Assembly (NCBI RefSeq): GCF_014646355.1
Contig: NZ_BMNH01000018.1
Coordinates: 62,001 to 126,000 of the forward strand
Origin: Nonomuraea cavernae
GTDB lineage: Bacteria; Actinomycetota; Actinomycetes; Streptosporangiales; Streptosporangiaceae
DNA length: 64,000 nucleotides
Direction: 5' to 3'
In this document: in pieces, positions 15,369 through 24,159 of the stretch
Position numbering within the stretch: position 1 is the first letter of the stretch
Layout: every line of letters starts with the position of its first letter
Position numbers and translations under genes: made by a program
Notes under the pieces: model-generated
Told to the model about the DNA's origin: nothing
The model's input: only the letters and a program-made list of their open reading frames with translations
Databases searched by the model: none

Positions 15369-15385
15369 CCGGCGGCGCGCGCCGG
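15369..15385. terminator. Short GC hairpin between convergent genes
   Basis: CCGGCG (15369-15374) and CGCCGG (15380-15385) with a 5-nt loop lie between the stop codons of the ABC permease and the convergent VWA protein. It is short and purely GC, so the terminator call is moderate. Confidence 0.4.
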
Positions 15386-15388
15386 TCC

Positions 15389-17137
15389 TCACGCCGCCGG
15401 CTTGCAGGTGGGGTGACACAGGCGGCGCGCCAGCGCCGCGAGGAAGACGTCGATGATCTCGTCCGGCTGCTGGGCCACGTGCAGGGAGCCGTTGGTGGCG
15501 GTCGTGATCCTGGTCAGACTGTCCCGGTCGACGCCGCTGCCGAACGCGATGACGACGATCTGGACGGGCCGGTCCGGATCCCACTCGCCCTCCAGCCGGT
15601 CGAGCAACGTCTGGAGCTTGACGCCGCGCCCGTCGTCCTTGCCCGCAGTGATCACCAGGAGCGTGTTGTTCATCTCCTCGCGGAATTCGCTGGAGACCTC
15701 GCGGAAGCCGCTCAGGATCGAGTCGTAGAGCGAGCTCTCCAGCCGGGGGTGCGCATTGATCGTTTTGGTCAGCTCAGTGAGGACGCCCCGACGGACGAGC
15801 TGGCCCGTCTCGGGCTGGTTGATGGGGCCGAGCCCCACCCACTGCCGGTAGTCCCTGATCTGGCCCACCTTGTGGGCGAACTCCCATAACCCCATGTGCG
15901 TGGAGTCGGGGAAGAGCTGGAGACCGATCTTGGCCGCCTCCAGCGCGACGCCCACCCGGGTGGTCCCCTTCATGGGCTCGGCCATGTGCTTGGAGGTGTC
16001 GGCCAGCACCAGGATGTTGGTCGGCGGGGCCAACCGGCTCCAGGCGCGCAGCGCCTCGTCGATGTCCTCCGGGGAGACCGAGGAGCGGGTCTTGGGCGTC
16101 TCGGCCGGGATCTGCGGCCCCGGCGAGATCGGGCCCTGCAGACCGTCGCCCGACCGGAACCCGGCCCGGCGCACCATCTCCTGCGCCTCCGCGCCGCTCA
16201 GCCAGTCGGCGAAGATCGTCGAAGCCTCGGCCACCACCGGGTCGGTCGCGGTCACCACGTACGGATAGTCGAGGCTGATCGTCCCCTCACGCGGGTGCAA
16301 CGCCACGACCGGGTCGGGCGACAGGCGCTGGTTGTGCGCCCACACCGACTGCTCCGGCACGATGACCACCGGTCGCTGCCAGAACGCACGGTCGTCGACG
16401 GCGGTCAGCATCGTGCGGTAGTCAGGCGCCGAACCGGCCTGGGCCCAGCGTACGAACGCGGTCAGCGCCTTGTCCGCCTCCGGGCCGGTGCCCACGACGT
16501 CCCGGGCGGCGGCGACCGTGGCGATGCCCGCGCCGGCCAGCGAGGGGTCGGGCACGCGCACGACGTCCGGCTCGCTCTCGTTGGGCTTGAGCCGTCCCCG
16601 CACGGTGGAGGGGAAGACCATCCGCCAGTTCATCTCGGTCTTGCCGACGGAGAAGCGCTGCGCCAGCGAGCCCCGGGTGGCGAACACCAGCGGCGAGGTG
16701 GCCACCACGCTCTCGCCCGCGGGCAGCGCGCTCGCGCCCTGCTTGCGGGCCAGCCGGATCCAGGCCGAGGAGTCGGCGATCCAGCCGTCCGGCCGTTCGC
16801 GCAGCACGCCCGCCCGATCGCCGATCAGCGTGCGCAGCACGGTGGCCGGCGGCTGCTCGGTGACCTGTACGAGCACGCACCTGCCGCCGGTCGTGGCCTT
16901 GGTCTCGTTGAAGCGCGCGGCGGCCTCCATCGCCACCGGCGCCACGTCGACCGCGGCGGCCACGCTGACCAGAACAGGCTCTCGTGTGGAGCACAGCGCG
17001 CCGCCACCGCCGAACACGACCACGAGCGTGCCCGCGACGACGGCCACGACGGTGAACCCGGCCAGCATGCCTCGCTGGAGTGCCTTCCTTCGCCGCAGCT
17101 CTGGACTCAACGCGGCGCGGTGTCGACCCAACCGCAC
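15389..17137 (-). CDS. Membrane-anchored solute-binding / VWA-domain fusion protein
   Basis: A 582-aa protein with one N-terminal membrane helix (MLAGFTVVAVVAGTLVVVF), an extracellular region like a periplasmic solute-binding protein (residues ~60-350: VAMEAAARFNETKATTGGRC, PDGWIADSSAWIRLARK, ATSPLVFATRGSLAQRF), and a C-terminal von Willebrand factor A domain (~380-570). The metal-ion site normally DxSxS reads DTSKH in LVLADTSKHMAEP, so one ligand is changed. No transporter genes are adjacent, so a sensing or surface-assembly role is as likely as uptake. The GTG at 17137 is preferred because AGAGAGG sits 7 nt upstream; a longer frame starts at 17185. The precise function is unknown. Confidence 0.85.
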   Translation of the reverse strand: MRLGRHRAALSPELRRRKALQRGMLAGFTVVAVVAGTLVVVFGGGGALCSTREPVLVSVAAAVDVAPVAMEAAARFNETKATTGGRCVLVQVTEQPPATVLRTLIGDRAGVLRERPDGWIADSSAWIRLARKQGASALPAGESVVATSPLVFATRGSLAQRFSVGKTEMNWRMVFPSTVRGRLKPNESEPDVVRVPDPSLAGAGIATVAAARDVVGTGPEADKALTAFVRWAQAGSAPDYRTMLTAVDDRAFWQRPVVIVPEQSVWAHNQRLSPDPVVALHPREGTISLDYPYVVTATDPVVAEASTIFADWLSGAEAQEMVRRAGFRSGDGLQGPISPGPQIPAETPKTRSSVSPEDIDEALRAWSRLAPPTNILVLADTSKHMAEPMKGTTRVGVALEAAKIGLQLFPDSTHMGLWEFAHKVGQIRDYRQWVGLGPINQPETGQLVRRGVLTELTKTINAHPRLESSLYDSILSGFREVSSEFREEMNNTLLVITAGKDDGRGVKLQTLLDRLEGEWDPDRPVQIVVIAFGSGVDRDSLTRITTATNGSLHVAQQPDEIIDVFLAALARRLCHPTCKPAA

Positions 17138-17219
17138 GGGTGAACCTCTCTCCAGGGGAGTGACGATTCTTCCAGCGACTCCCATAGCGGGCGCAAGTGC
17201 AATCTAGAACATGTTATAC

Positions 17220-19787
17220 CTACGCCATCGGCAGGACCCTTCGGACGCTCTGGCAGACGCCGTCACTCGCCTCGGAGGCGGCCAGTCGCTCGGCGCTCGG
17301 CCGGCCGTACCCGGTGGTGCGCTGCGTGACCGGCCGCCCGCTGAGCTCCGCCATCTCGCGCAGCTCGCTGATCGTCTTGTACGAGCCGTTCTCCGACCCG
17401 GCCATCCGGCTGATCGTCTCCTCCATGAGCGTGCCGCCGAGGTCGTTCACCCCGCCCTGGAGCACCTGGCGGCACAGGTCGTCGCCGAGCTTGACCCAGG
17501 AGCACTGGATGTTGCCGATCGCGCCGTGCAGCAGGATGCGGGCCAGCGCGTGCACGGCGCGGTTCTCCCGCGCGGTGGGGCCCGGCCGGGCGACGCCAGC
17601 CAGGTAGATCGGCGCGCTGGTGTGCACGAACGGCAGCAGCACGAACTCCGAGAACCCGCCGGTCTCCTCCTGCAACCGCCTGATCAGCTTGATGTGCCTG
17701 ACCCAGTGCAGGTGGGTGTCGACGTGGCCGTACATCATCGTGGACGTCGTCGGCAGGCCCACCCGGTGGGCGGTGGTGATGACGTCGATCCACTCCCTGG
17801 TGGGCAGCTTGCCCTTGGTGAGCACCCACCGCACGTCGTCGTCCAGGATCTCGGCGGCGGTCCCCGGCAGTGAGTCGAGCCCGGCCTCCTTCGCGGCCAG
17901 CAGCCACTCCTCGATCGACAGGTTCGTACGGCTGGCGCCGTTGATGACCTCCATCGGGGAGAAGGCGTGCACGTGCATGTCCGGTGTCCTGGCCTTGACC
18001 GCCCTGGCGATGTCGAAGTAGGCGCTGCCGGGCAGGTCGGGGTGGATGCCGCCCTGCATGCACACCTCGGTCGCGCCGGCCAGCCAGGCCTCCTCGGCCC
18101 GGTCGGCCACCTGGTCGAGGCTCAGCGTGTAGGCGTCGGCGTCGGTGCGGCGCTGGGCGAACGCGCAGAACCGGCAGCCGGTGTAGCAGACGTTGGTGAA
18201 GTTGATGTTCCGGTTGACCACGTAGGTGACGTCGTCGCCCGCGGCCTGCCTGCGGTACTCGTCGGCGATGCCGGCCAGCTCCTCCAGCGCCTCGCCCTCG
18301 GCCGACAGCAGCGCCACGGCCTCGGCGTCGGTGAGCCCGGCGGGGTCGCTCTCGGCCTTCCTGAGCGCCTGGCGCACCTCGGCGGGCGTGCTCGCGGTGA
18401 CGCTCCCCTTCGCGGCGGGGTCCAGGCGGTCGCGCAGGGCGTCCCAGTCGCCGTAGACGTGGTCGAAGTCGTCGCGGCGGTCGGCGGTGCGTCCCGAGGT
18501 GTCGACCTCGACGTGCAGGTCCACCCGCCCGGAGGGGGCGAAGCCGCCGTCCGGCTCCTGCCACGGCCGCCCTTCGAGCACCGCGTCCTCCCGGGCCAGC
18601 CCGGTGTCGGGGTCGGCCAGGGCCCGGACGTGACCGAACAGCCTCGGGTCCAGCCAGGGCTCGCCGGCCAGCACGTACTCGGGATAGATGGTGAGCCGCT
18701 CGCGCAGCCGGAACCCGGCGGCCTCGGTGCGGGCGGCCAGGTCGTCGATCTGCGGCCAGGGGCGCTCGGGATTGACATGGTCGGGCGTCAGCGGCGAGAC
18801 GCCGCCCCAGTCGTCGATCCCGGCGCGGATCATCAGCTCGTACTCGGAGTCCACCAGGTTGGGCGGCGCCTGCAGGCGCGTCCGTGGCCCGAGCACCAGC
18901 CGGGCCACGGCGATCGTGGCCGCCAGCTCCTGCAGGTCGGCGTCGGGCAGGCCGCGCATGGCCGTGTCGGGCTTGGCGCGGAAGTTCTGCACGATGACCT
19001 CCTGGACGCCGTTGTACTCCCGCGCCACCCGCCGGATCGCGAAGATCGACTCGGCGCGGTCCTCGACGGTCTCGCCGATGCCGATCAGGATCCCGGTCGT
19101 GAACGGCACGTTGGAGCGCCCGGCGTCCTCCAGCACGCGCAGGCGTACCTCGGGGTCCTTGTCCGGGGAGCCGTAGTGCGGCTGGCCCTTCTCCTCGAAC
19201 AACCGCCGCGAGGTGGTCTCCAGCATCATCCCCATCGACGGCGCCACGGGCTTCAGCCGCTGCAGGTCACGCCAGCCGAGCACGCCCGGGTTGAGGTGCG
19301 GCAGCAGCCCGGTCTCCTCCAGCACCCTGATCGCCATCGCCCGCACATAGGAGAGCGTGTCGTCATAGCCGTGCGCGTCGAGCCACTCCCGCGCCTGGTG
19401 CCAGCGGTCCTCCGGCCGGTCCCCCAACGTGAACAGCGCTTCCTTGCAGCCCATCGCGGCGCCCTGCCGGGCTATCTCCAGCACCTCGTCGGGGCTCAGG
19501 AAGGGCGCCTCCAGCTTGTGCGGCGCGGTGGCGAAGGTGCAGTAGCCGCAGCGGTCGCGGCACAGCCTAGTCAGCGGGATGAACACCTTGCGGCTGTAGG
19601 TGATCACCCCTTCCCGCCCGACCGCGGCGAGCCCGGCGTCCCGCACCCGGGAGGCGTGGTCGAGAAGCGGGTCCAGGTGCGCGCCTCGGGCGTGCAGCAA
19701 CACGGTCGCCTCGGTGACGTCAAGGGTTTTCCCGTCTCGCGCGCGGGCCAGCGCACGACGGAGGGCGGAATCACTGACGAGACTCAT
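17220..19787 (-). CDS. fbiC: Bifunctional FO synthase (CofG/CofH fusion)
   Basis: An 855-aa radical-SAM enzyme that makes the F420 chromophore FO from tyrosine and the pyrimidine 5-amino-6-ribitylamino-uracil. It has two radical-SAM halves, each with a CX3CX2C iron-sulfur motif: CRDRCGYC at residues 76-83 and CYTGCRFC near residue 530. Length and order match actinobacterial FbiC (CofG N-terminal, CofH C-terminal). The N-terminal half includes APHKLEAPFLSPDEVL and the C-terminal half HVHAFSPMEVINGA and STMMYGHVDTHLHWVRH. The ATG at 19787 is chosen as a family-typical start. With fbiA and fbiB in the same window, most of the F420 pathway is local; fbiD is not seen. Confidence 0.95.
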   Translation of the reverse strand: MSLVSDSALRRALARARDGKTLDVTEATVLLHARGAHLDPLLDHASRVRDAGLAAVGREGVITYSRKVFIPLTRLCRDRCGYCTFATAPHKLEAPFLSPDEVLEIARQGAAMGCKEALFTLGDRPEDRWHQAREWLDAHGYDDTLSYVRAMAIRVLEETGLLPHLNPGVLGWRDLQRLKPVAPSMGMMLETTSRRLFEEKGQPHYGSPDKDPEVRLRVLEDAGRSNVPFTTGILIGIGETVEDRAESIFAIRRVAREYNGVQEVIVQNFRAKPDTAMRGLPDADLQELAATIAVARLVLGPRTRLQAPPNLVDSEYELMIRAGIDDWGGVSPLTPDHVNPERPWPQIDDLAARTEAAGFRLRERLTIYPEYVLAGEPWLDPRLFGHVRALADPDTGLAREDAVLEGRPWQEPDGGFAPSGRVDLHVEVDTSGRTADRRDDFDHVYGDWDALRDRLDPAAKGSVTASTPAEVRQALRKAESDPAGLTDAEAVALLSAEGEALEELAGIADEYRRQAAGDDVTYVVNRNINFTNVCYTGCRFCAFAQRRTDADAYTLSLDQVADRAEEAWLAGATEVCMQGGIHPDLPGSAYFDIARAVKARTPDMHVHAFSPMEVINGASRTNLSIEEWLLAAKEAGLDSLPGTAAEILDDDVRWVLTKGKLPTREWIDVITTAHRVGLPTTSTMMYGHVDTHLHWVRHIKLIRRLQEETGGFSEFVLLPFVHTSAPIYLAGVARPGPTARENRAVHALARILLHGAIGNIQCSWVKLGDDLCRQVLQGGVNDLGGTLMEETISRMAGSENGSYKTISELREMAELSGRPVTQRTTGYGRPSAERLAASEASDGVCQSVRRVLPMA

Positions 19788-19794
19788 GTACGGA

Positions 19795-19800
19795 ACACTA
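19795..19800 (-). promoter_or_regulatory. Possible -10 element for a leaderless fbiC mRNA
   Basis: On the minus strand TAGTGT (19800-19795) ends 7 nt before the fbiC ATG, the spacing expected if transcription starts at the ATG itself. No Shine-Dalgarno sequence precedes that ATG. The -35 side has no clear match, so this is only a suggestion. Confidence 0.25.
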
Positions 19801-19840
19801 CGTGTGTCTGGATTCGCCGAGCGCACTCAGGGGGCGGTCG

Positions 19841-20737
19841 TCAGAAGGAGCGGTAGTCGCGCGCGGGCATCCTCGGCCCCCGCGCGGGCGCCCGCAGGCC
19901 GGTGAGCGTGATGAGGACCGCGGCGCGGTGCCGGTGTCCCCGGTAGGGCTCCAGCAGCCGCAGCATCCCGGGATCGTCGGTCGTCTCACCGGTCAGCGCA
20001 TAGCCGACGATCTTGGCCAGGTGGAAGTCGCCCACGCTGACGGCATCGGGATCGCCGACGGCCCGCTGCCGCACCTCGGCCGACGTCCACACGCCGATCC
20101 CGGGCAACGCCCGCAGCAACCGGTCGAGCTCCTCGGTGGTGCCGGCCGCCTCCAGCTTGGCGGCGTGCCAGGCGGCGGTGGCGATCGTACGGGCCCGTAC
20201 GGCCTCGGCCCCCGCCCTGTGCCAGTGCCAGGAGGGGATCTGCCGCCACACCTCCGCCTCGGGGATCACCCGCATGCCGTCGGGCGCCGGTCCGGGGGCG
20301 GGCTCGCCGTAGCGGTGCAGCAGCCAGCGCCAGGCCCGCCACGCCTCACGGCCGACGACCTTCTGCTCGAGCACGGCGGGCACCAGGGCCTCCATGACCC
20401 GGCCGGTCCTGCCGATGCGCAGCCCGGCGTGCTTCCTGGCCACGTCGGCCAGCACCTCGTGCTCGACCCGGAATCCCGAGACGTCGTCATCGGCGCCGAG
20501 CAGCGCCGGCAGCGTCTCCAGGAGCCACCCGGCTCCTGGCCCCCACGCCTGCCCGGCCACGGTGCCGACCGCCACGCTCACCCTGAGCGTGCCGGGCCCG
20601 TCGGGAGTGCGGCAGGTGCGCCACACGGCCCCGTCGAGGGTCCTGCGCCAGGCGGGGTCACCGGAACCGCGCCGGTGCGGGCTCAGCGCGAGCTCCACGT
20701 CCAGCGGCCCCTCGGGCGTCCACCTGCGCTCCATCAC
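19841..20737 (-). CDS. AlkA-like DNA-3-methyladenine glycosylase (HhH-GPD)
   Basis: A 298-aa DNA repair enzyme of the helix-hairpin-helix GPD superfamily, expected to remove alkylated purines. The hairpin motif is LRALPGIGVWTSAEVRQRAV and the catalytic aspartate follows in SVGDFHLAKIVGYAL. The upstream segment RIGRTGRVMEALVPAVLEQK corresponds to the GPD core, and the N-terminal ~90 residues form the AlkA-type N-domain. The start is GTG 20737 (or ATG 20734). It lies between fbiC and the sugar-nucleotidyltransferase gene on the same strand, but with a repeat array upstream, so it probably has its own transcript. Confidence 0.85.
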   Translation of the reverse strand: MMERRWTPEGPLDVELALSPHRRGSGDPAWRRTLDGAVWRTCRTPDGPGTLRVSVAVGTVAGQAWGPGAGWLLETLPALLGADDDVSGFRVEHEVLADVARKHAGLRIGRTGRVMEALVPAVLEQKVVGREAWRAWRWLLHRYGEPAPGPAPDGMRVIPEAEVWRQIPSWHWHRAGAEAVRARTIATAAWHAAKLEAAGTTEELDRLLRALPGIGVWTSAEVRQRAVGDPDAVSVGDFHLAKIVGYALTGETTDDPGMLRLLEPYRGHRHRAAVLITLTGLRAPARGPRMPARDYRSF

Positions 20738-20762
20738 GTGTCCAGTGTGCCCCGCCCCGGGA

Positions 20763-20910
20763 CCCGAACCAGACGCCGGAGTCCGGAGGCCGGATCAGCC
20801 GCCGCCGGGGCCCCGCGGGCAGGTCAGAGGCCGCCGGAGCCCTGAAGGCAGGTCAGCACGTCACTGGAGTCTTGAGGGCAGGTCAGACGTCGCTGGAGTA
20901 GCGGACCGCG
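20763..20910. repeat. Degenerate 29-bp tandem array covering the 3' end of the nucleotidyltransferase gene
   Basis: Five units with a period of 29-30 bp begin near 20763, 20792, 20821, 20850 and 20880. The last contains the real 3' end of the nucleotidyltransferase gene (stop at 20883) and the others look like diverged copies of that terminal segment. The core shared by the better-preserved units is AGGTCAG followed by a GCCGGAG/CTGGAG block. Read on the minus strand, several units again contain TGACCT. Confidence 0.7.
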
Positions 20911-21977
20911 CACTCCGGCAGCTCGACGCCCGGCCACAGCCGGATCCCGGCCCGCAGCTCGTTGCCCGGACCCACCACGGCGCCGTCACCGATCACCGCG
21001 TCACGCACCACGGCACCCGAGCACACCCGCGCGCCGACGCCGATCACGGAGTCGGCCACGGTGGCGCCCGAGCGGACCACGCTGCCGTCGCAGAGCACGC
21101 TGCCCGAGACCACGGCCCCCGCCTCGACCACGACGCCGGAGCCCACCGCCGAGCCGCCGTGCACCTTGGCCTCCGGGGAGACCGACGCTCCGTCGAGCGC
21201 CAGGAACTCCCCCGGCGGGCCGGGCAGCGCCGGCGAGCCGAGCCGCCCGAGGACCAGGTCGCTGGAGCCGCGGACGAAGGCGGCCGGGGTGCCGACGTCG
21301 AGCCAGTAGGTGCGGTCGGCGTAGCCCAGGACCAGCTCACCCGACTCGATGAGCCCGGGGAACGTCTCCCGCTCCACCGAGACGACCTCTCCACGCGGGA
21401 TCCGGTCGATGACCGAACGGGTGAAGACGTAGCAGCCGGCGTTGATCCGGTTGGTCACCGGGTGGGGGGTCTTCTCCAGGAAGGCCGTCACCCGGCCCTC
21501 GTCGTCGGTGGGGACGCAGCCGAACCGGGAGGGATCGTCGACCTCGGTGAGGTGCAACGTGACGGCCGCGTCGCGACTGAGGTGCTCGCGCACCTGCAGG
21601 CCGATGTCGTGGCCGGACAGGATGTCACCGTTGAGGATCAGCACGGGGTCGGACGGCGCCGACGTCAGCGCCTCGGCGGCGTTGCGGATCGCGCCGCCCG
21701 TGCCGAGCGGCGTCTCTTCGGTCATGTACTCGATGGAGAGCCCGAACGCCGCGCCGTCACCGAAGACCGGCTCGAACATCGACGCCTTGTACGAAGTGGC
21801 GAAGACGATCCGGCGCACCCCGAACGAGCGGGCACGGGCCAGTTGGTGCGCCAGGAACGGCACCCCGGCGGTCGGCAGCAGGGGCTTGGGCGTGCCCAGC
21901 GTCAGCGGACGCAGGCGCGTGCCCTGCCCTCCGACCAGCAGAATCGCCTCAAGGGCCGGTAGTGAACTCTCCATCAT
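20883..21977 (-). CDS. Mannose-1-phosphate guanylyltransferase-like sugar nucleotidyltransferase
   Basis: A 364-aa enzyme that joins a sugar-1-phosphate to an NTP. The N-terminal nucleotidyltransferase signature AILLVGGQGTRLRPLTLGTPKPLLP (binding loop and catalytic Lys) is intact, followed by LILNGDILSGHDIG (metal aspartate), and VGTPAAFVRGSSDLVLGRL. The C-terminal third is a left-handed beta-helix of hexapeptide repeats (GSGVVVEAGAVVSGSVLCDG, GATVADSVIGVGARV). It corresponds to Rv3264c, the GDP-mannose pyrophosphorylase that follows fbiA-fbiB in mycobacteria, so GDP-mannose is the likely product using mannose-1-phosphate from ManB. The start is ATG 21977 or 21974. The gene 3' end is embedded in a 29-bp repeat array. 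Confidence 0.88.
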   Translation of the reverse strand: MMESSLPALEAILLVGGQGTRLRPLTLGTPKPLLPTAGVPFLAHQLARARSFGVRRIVFATSYKASMFEPVFGDGAAFGLSIEYMTEETPLGTGGAIRNAAEALTSAPSDPVLILNGDILSGHDIGLQVREHLSRDAAVTLHLTEVDDPSRFGCVPTDDEGRVTAFLEKTPHPVTNRINAGCYVFTRSVIDRIPRGEVVSVERETFPGLIESGELVLGYADRTYWLDVGTPAAFVRGSSDLVLGRLGSPALPGPPGEFLALDGASVSPEAKVHGGSAVGSGVVVEAGAVVSGSVLCDGSVVRSGATVADSVIGVGARVCSGAVVRDAVIGDGAVVGPGNELRAGIRLWPGVELPECAVRYSSDV

Positions 21978-21995
21978 CCCGGTGAGGCTACCGAA

Positions 21996-23114
21996 CTATT
22001 CGATGGCTCGTTGATAGGAGCTGAGATGGGCTTCGACCGAGGCTTCCCAGGTGAACTCACGGGCTCTGGCCAGCCCCGCCTCCTGCAGCCGCAGGCGCCT
22101 GTCGGGAGAGGCCAGCAGCTGCCCGAGCGCGGTCGCGATGCTGTCGGCGTCGGGCTCGGTGTAGGCCACGGCGTCGCCGCCCACCTCGGGCAGCGACGTG
22201 CGGTGGGTGGTGAGCACCGGCGCCCCGCAGGCCATCGCCTCCAGCACCGGCAGCCCGAAGCCCTCGCCGCGCGACGGGAACGCCACCACGACCGCCCCGC
22301 CGAGGAACCCCGCCAGGTCGGGCACCCCGAGGTAGCCGGGGCGCACCACCTTGACCGTGGCCTCCACCTCGCGGCAGGCCGCGTCGACGTCGTCCTCGTG
22401 CACGCCGCCGCCGAGCACCAGCGCGGGCGGCTCGTCGAGGTTCTTGACGGCGGCGGCGAAGCCGCGGATCAGATTGGGGACGTTCTTGCGGGGGTCGAGC
22501 GCGCCGAGGAAGGCGACGTACGGCCGGCCGTGCAGCCCGCACCGCTCGGCCGAGCGCCGCCTCTCCAGGTCGGTGGGCGGGTGGAACAGCGTCTGGTCGA
22601 CGCCGTGGTAGGCGACGTCGATGCGGGTCGGGTCGGCGGCGAGCACCCGCACCAGCTCTTCCCTGGTCGCCTTGGACGGCACGATGACCCGGTTGGCGTG
22701 GCGGACGGCGGTGCGGGTGGCCGAGCGGAAGAACGACGCCTTGACCGCGCCGTGCTGCTCGGGGTCGGTGAACCAGGTGACGTCGTGCACCGTCACGACC
22801 GTGGGCAGGCCGGAGCGGAGCGGGATGGAGTAGTAGGGCGCGTGGATGACCTGGGCCCCGGCCTGGCGGGCGAGCAACGGCACACCGGTCTGCTCCCAGG
22901 CGAGCCGGGCGGCCCGGTTGGTGATCGCGACCGGGCCCGGCATGACACGGGCCGACGGCGCCAGCCGTTCGTACTTGCCGGCGTCGGCCCGCTGGCAGAC
23001 GACCACGAGGTCGGCTCCCGCGCGGTCGAGCCCGGAGACCAGCCCGTCCACATATCTGATCAGTGCGCCACGGTCCGCGGGGACCGCCGCCGCGTCGACG
23101 AGCACTCGAGGCAT
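21996..23114 (-). CDS. Family 4-type glycosyltransferase (GT-B fold)
   Basis: A 372-aa cytoplasmic glycosyltransferase. The N-terminal domain starts MPRVLVDAAAVPADRGALIRY, contains VIHAPYYSIPLRSGLPTVVT and the typical VHDVTWFTDPE. The donor-binding C-terminal domain has VAFLGALDPRKNVPNLIRGF and the EX7E motif region AFPSRGEGFGLPVLEAMACGAPVLTT, followed by GGDAVAYTEPDADSIATAL. It resembles mannosyl- or rhamnosyltransferases of envelope polysaccharides. GGGAGAAG precedes ATG 23114. It lies 18 bp upstream of the nucleotidyltransferase gene on the same strand, so that the two are probably co-transcribed and GDP-mannose is a plausible donor. Confidence 0.88.
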   Translation of the reverse strand: MPRVLVDAAAVPADRGALIRYVDGLVSGLDRAGADLVVVCQRADAGKYERLAPSARVMPGPVAITNRAARLAWEQTGVPLLARQAGAQVIHAPYYSIPLRSGLPTVVTVHDVTWFTDPEQHGAVKASFFRSATRTAVRHANRVIVPSKATREELVRVLAADPTRIDVAYHGVDQTLFHPPTDLERRRSAERCGLHGRPYVAFLGALDPRKNVPNLIRGFAAAVKNLDEPPALVLGGGVHEDDVDAACREVEATVKVVRPGYLGVPDLAGFLGGAVVVAFPSRGEGFGLPVLEAMACGAPVLTTHRTSLPEVGGDAVAYTEPDADSIATALGQLLASPDRRLRLQEAGLARAREFTWEASVEAHLSSYQRAIE

Positions 23115-23208
23115 TACGTAGATCTTCTCCCCTCAAGATCAACGTGGGATCCGGCGTCCCCCTCTGGGGTTCAGCTTATGACCAGCCTCCCCCAAATCGT
23201 GGCTTAAA

Positions 23209-24159
23209 TCACCCATGGCGGCGACGAGCCGCCATCCCCGCCAAACCAGCGCAGATCAGGTCCCCAATGATGATGACAATGCGCGAGCAGAGGGCGACGG
23301 CGATCGCCGAGCCGGCGTCGAGCACGGGTGACAGCACGGCCACCATCGCCACCTCGCGCACCCCGGCACCGGCCGGCACCACGAAGGTCATGATGCCCAG
23401 GCACCACGACAGCGCGAACGCCCCGACGGCGAAGATCAGGCCACCCTGCGGGAAGACGAAGTAGAGATGCAGCCCGTAGCAGATCCAGCCCGCCAGCGCC
23501 CAGCCGAGCGCGGTCAGCATCCCCCGCCGGGTGAGCGGGCGCTCCAGCGGCTCGCGCTTGAGCCTGCGCAGCCCGAAGCCGATCAGGCCGTTGATCACCT
23601 TGGGTTCGAGCAGCACCAGCAGCACCGGGATGAGCAGCAGCAGCCAGCCGTAGCGGTTCCAGCCGAGCGTGGCCAGCGCGACGAGCAGCCCGCTGGCCAG
23701 CTGGACCGGCATCATCAGGAAGAACGCCGCCGCGCTGCGGGATCGGGGCACGCCCAGGTCGCGCCCCATCTCCATCTGGGCGATCACCGGCCACACGGCT
23801 CCGGGGATGTACTTGCCGAGCTGGCCCACGAAGAACACCTTGGTCGCGGGGCGAAACGGCAGCGGCGAGCCGAGATCGGCCAGCAGGGTGCGCCAGGTGA
23901 GCATGGCGCCGAGCAGCGCGGCGATGACCGCGCCGAGCGAGGCGGCGACCATCGGCAGGCTGAGCCTGGCGAACCCGGCCAGCACGGCGTCCCACTGCCT
24001 CGCCACGGCCCACCCGCCGAAGCCGAGGGCGACCAGCAGGAACCCGAGGCGCAGGACCCGCCGCAGGAGCGGGCGCCGGGCCCTGGCCGGACCCGCGGGC
24101 AGGGCTTCGTGTCCGCCGCTCACGGCCGGGCGCGGCCCTGGAGGTCCGGCCGCGCTCAC
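23209..24159 (-). CDS. UPF0104 / lysylphosphatidylglycerol-synthase-TM-like membrane protein
   Basis: A 316-aa polytopic membrane protein of the UPF0104 (flippase-like) group. Membrane segments include LRLGFLLVALGFGGWAV, MVAASLGAVIAALLGAML, QLASGLLVALATLGW, WLLLLIPVLLVLLEP, MLTALGWALAGWICYGLHLY, ALSWCLGIMTFVVPAGAGVRE and AIAVALCSRIVIIIGDLICAG. Conserved spots are FVGQLGKYIPGAVWPV and VPAGAGVREVAMVAVL. A role in transport or modification of lipid-linked envelope components is likely but unproven. The GTG 24159 overlaps the methyltransferase stop as GTGA and is preferred; GTG 24123 is an alternative. A paralogue is encoded at 26.6-27.6 kb. Confidence 0.85.
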   Translation of the reverse strand: MSAAGPPGPRPAVSGGHEALPAGPARARRPLLRRVLRLGFLLVALGFGGWAVARQWDAVLAGFARLSLPMVAASLGAVIAALLGAMLTWRTLLADLGSPLPFRPATKVFFVGQLGKYIPGAVWPVIAQMEMGRDLGVPRSRSAAAFFLMMPVQLASGLLVALATLGWNRYGWLLLLIPVLLVLLEPKVINGLIGFGLRRLKREPLERPLTRRGMLTALGWALAGWICYGLHLYFVFPQGGLIFAVGAFALSWCLGIMTFVVPAGAGVREVAMVAVLSPVLDAGSAIAVALCSRIVIIIGDLICAGLAGMAARRRHG

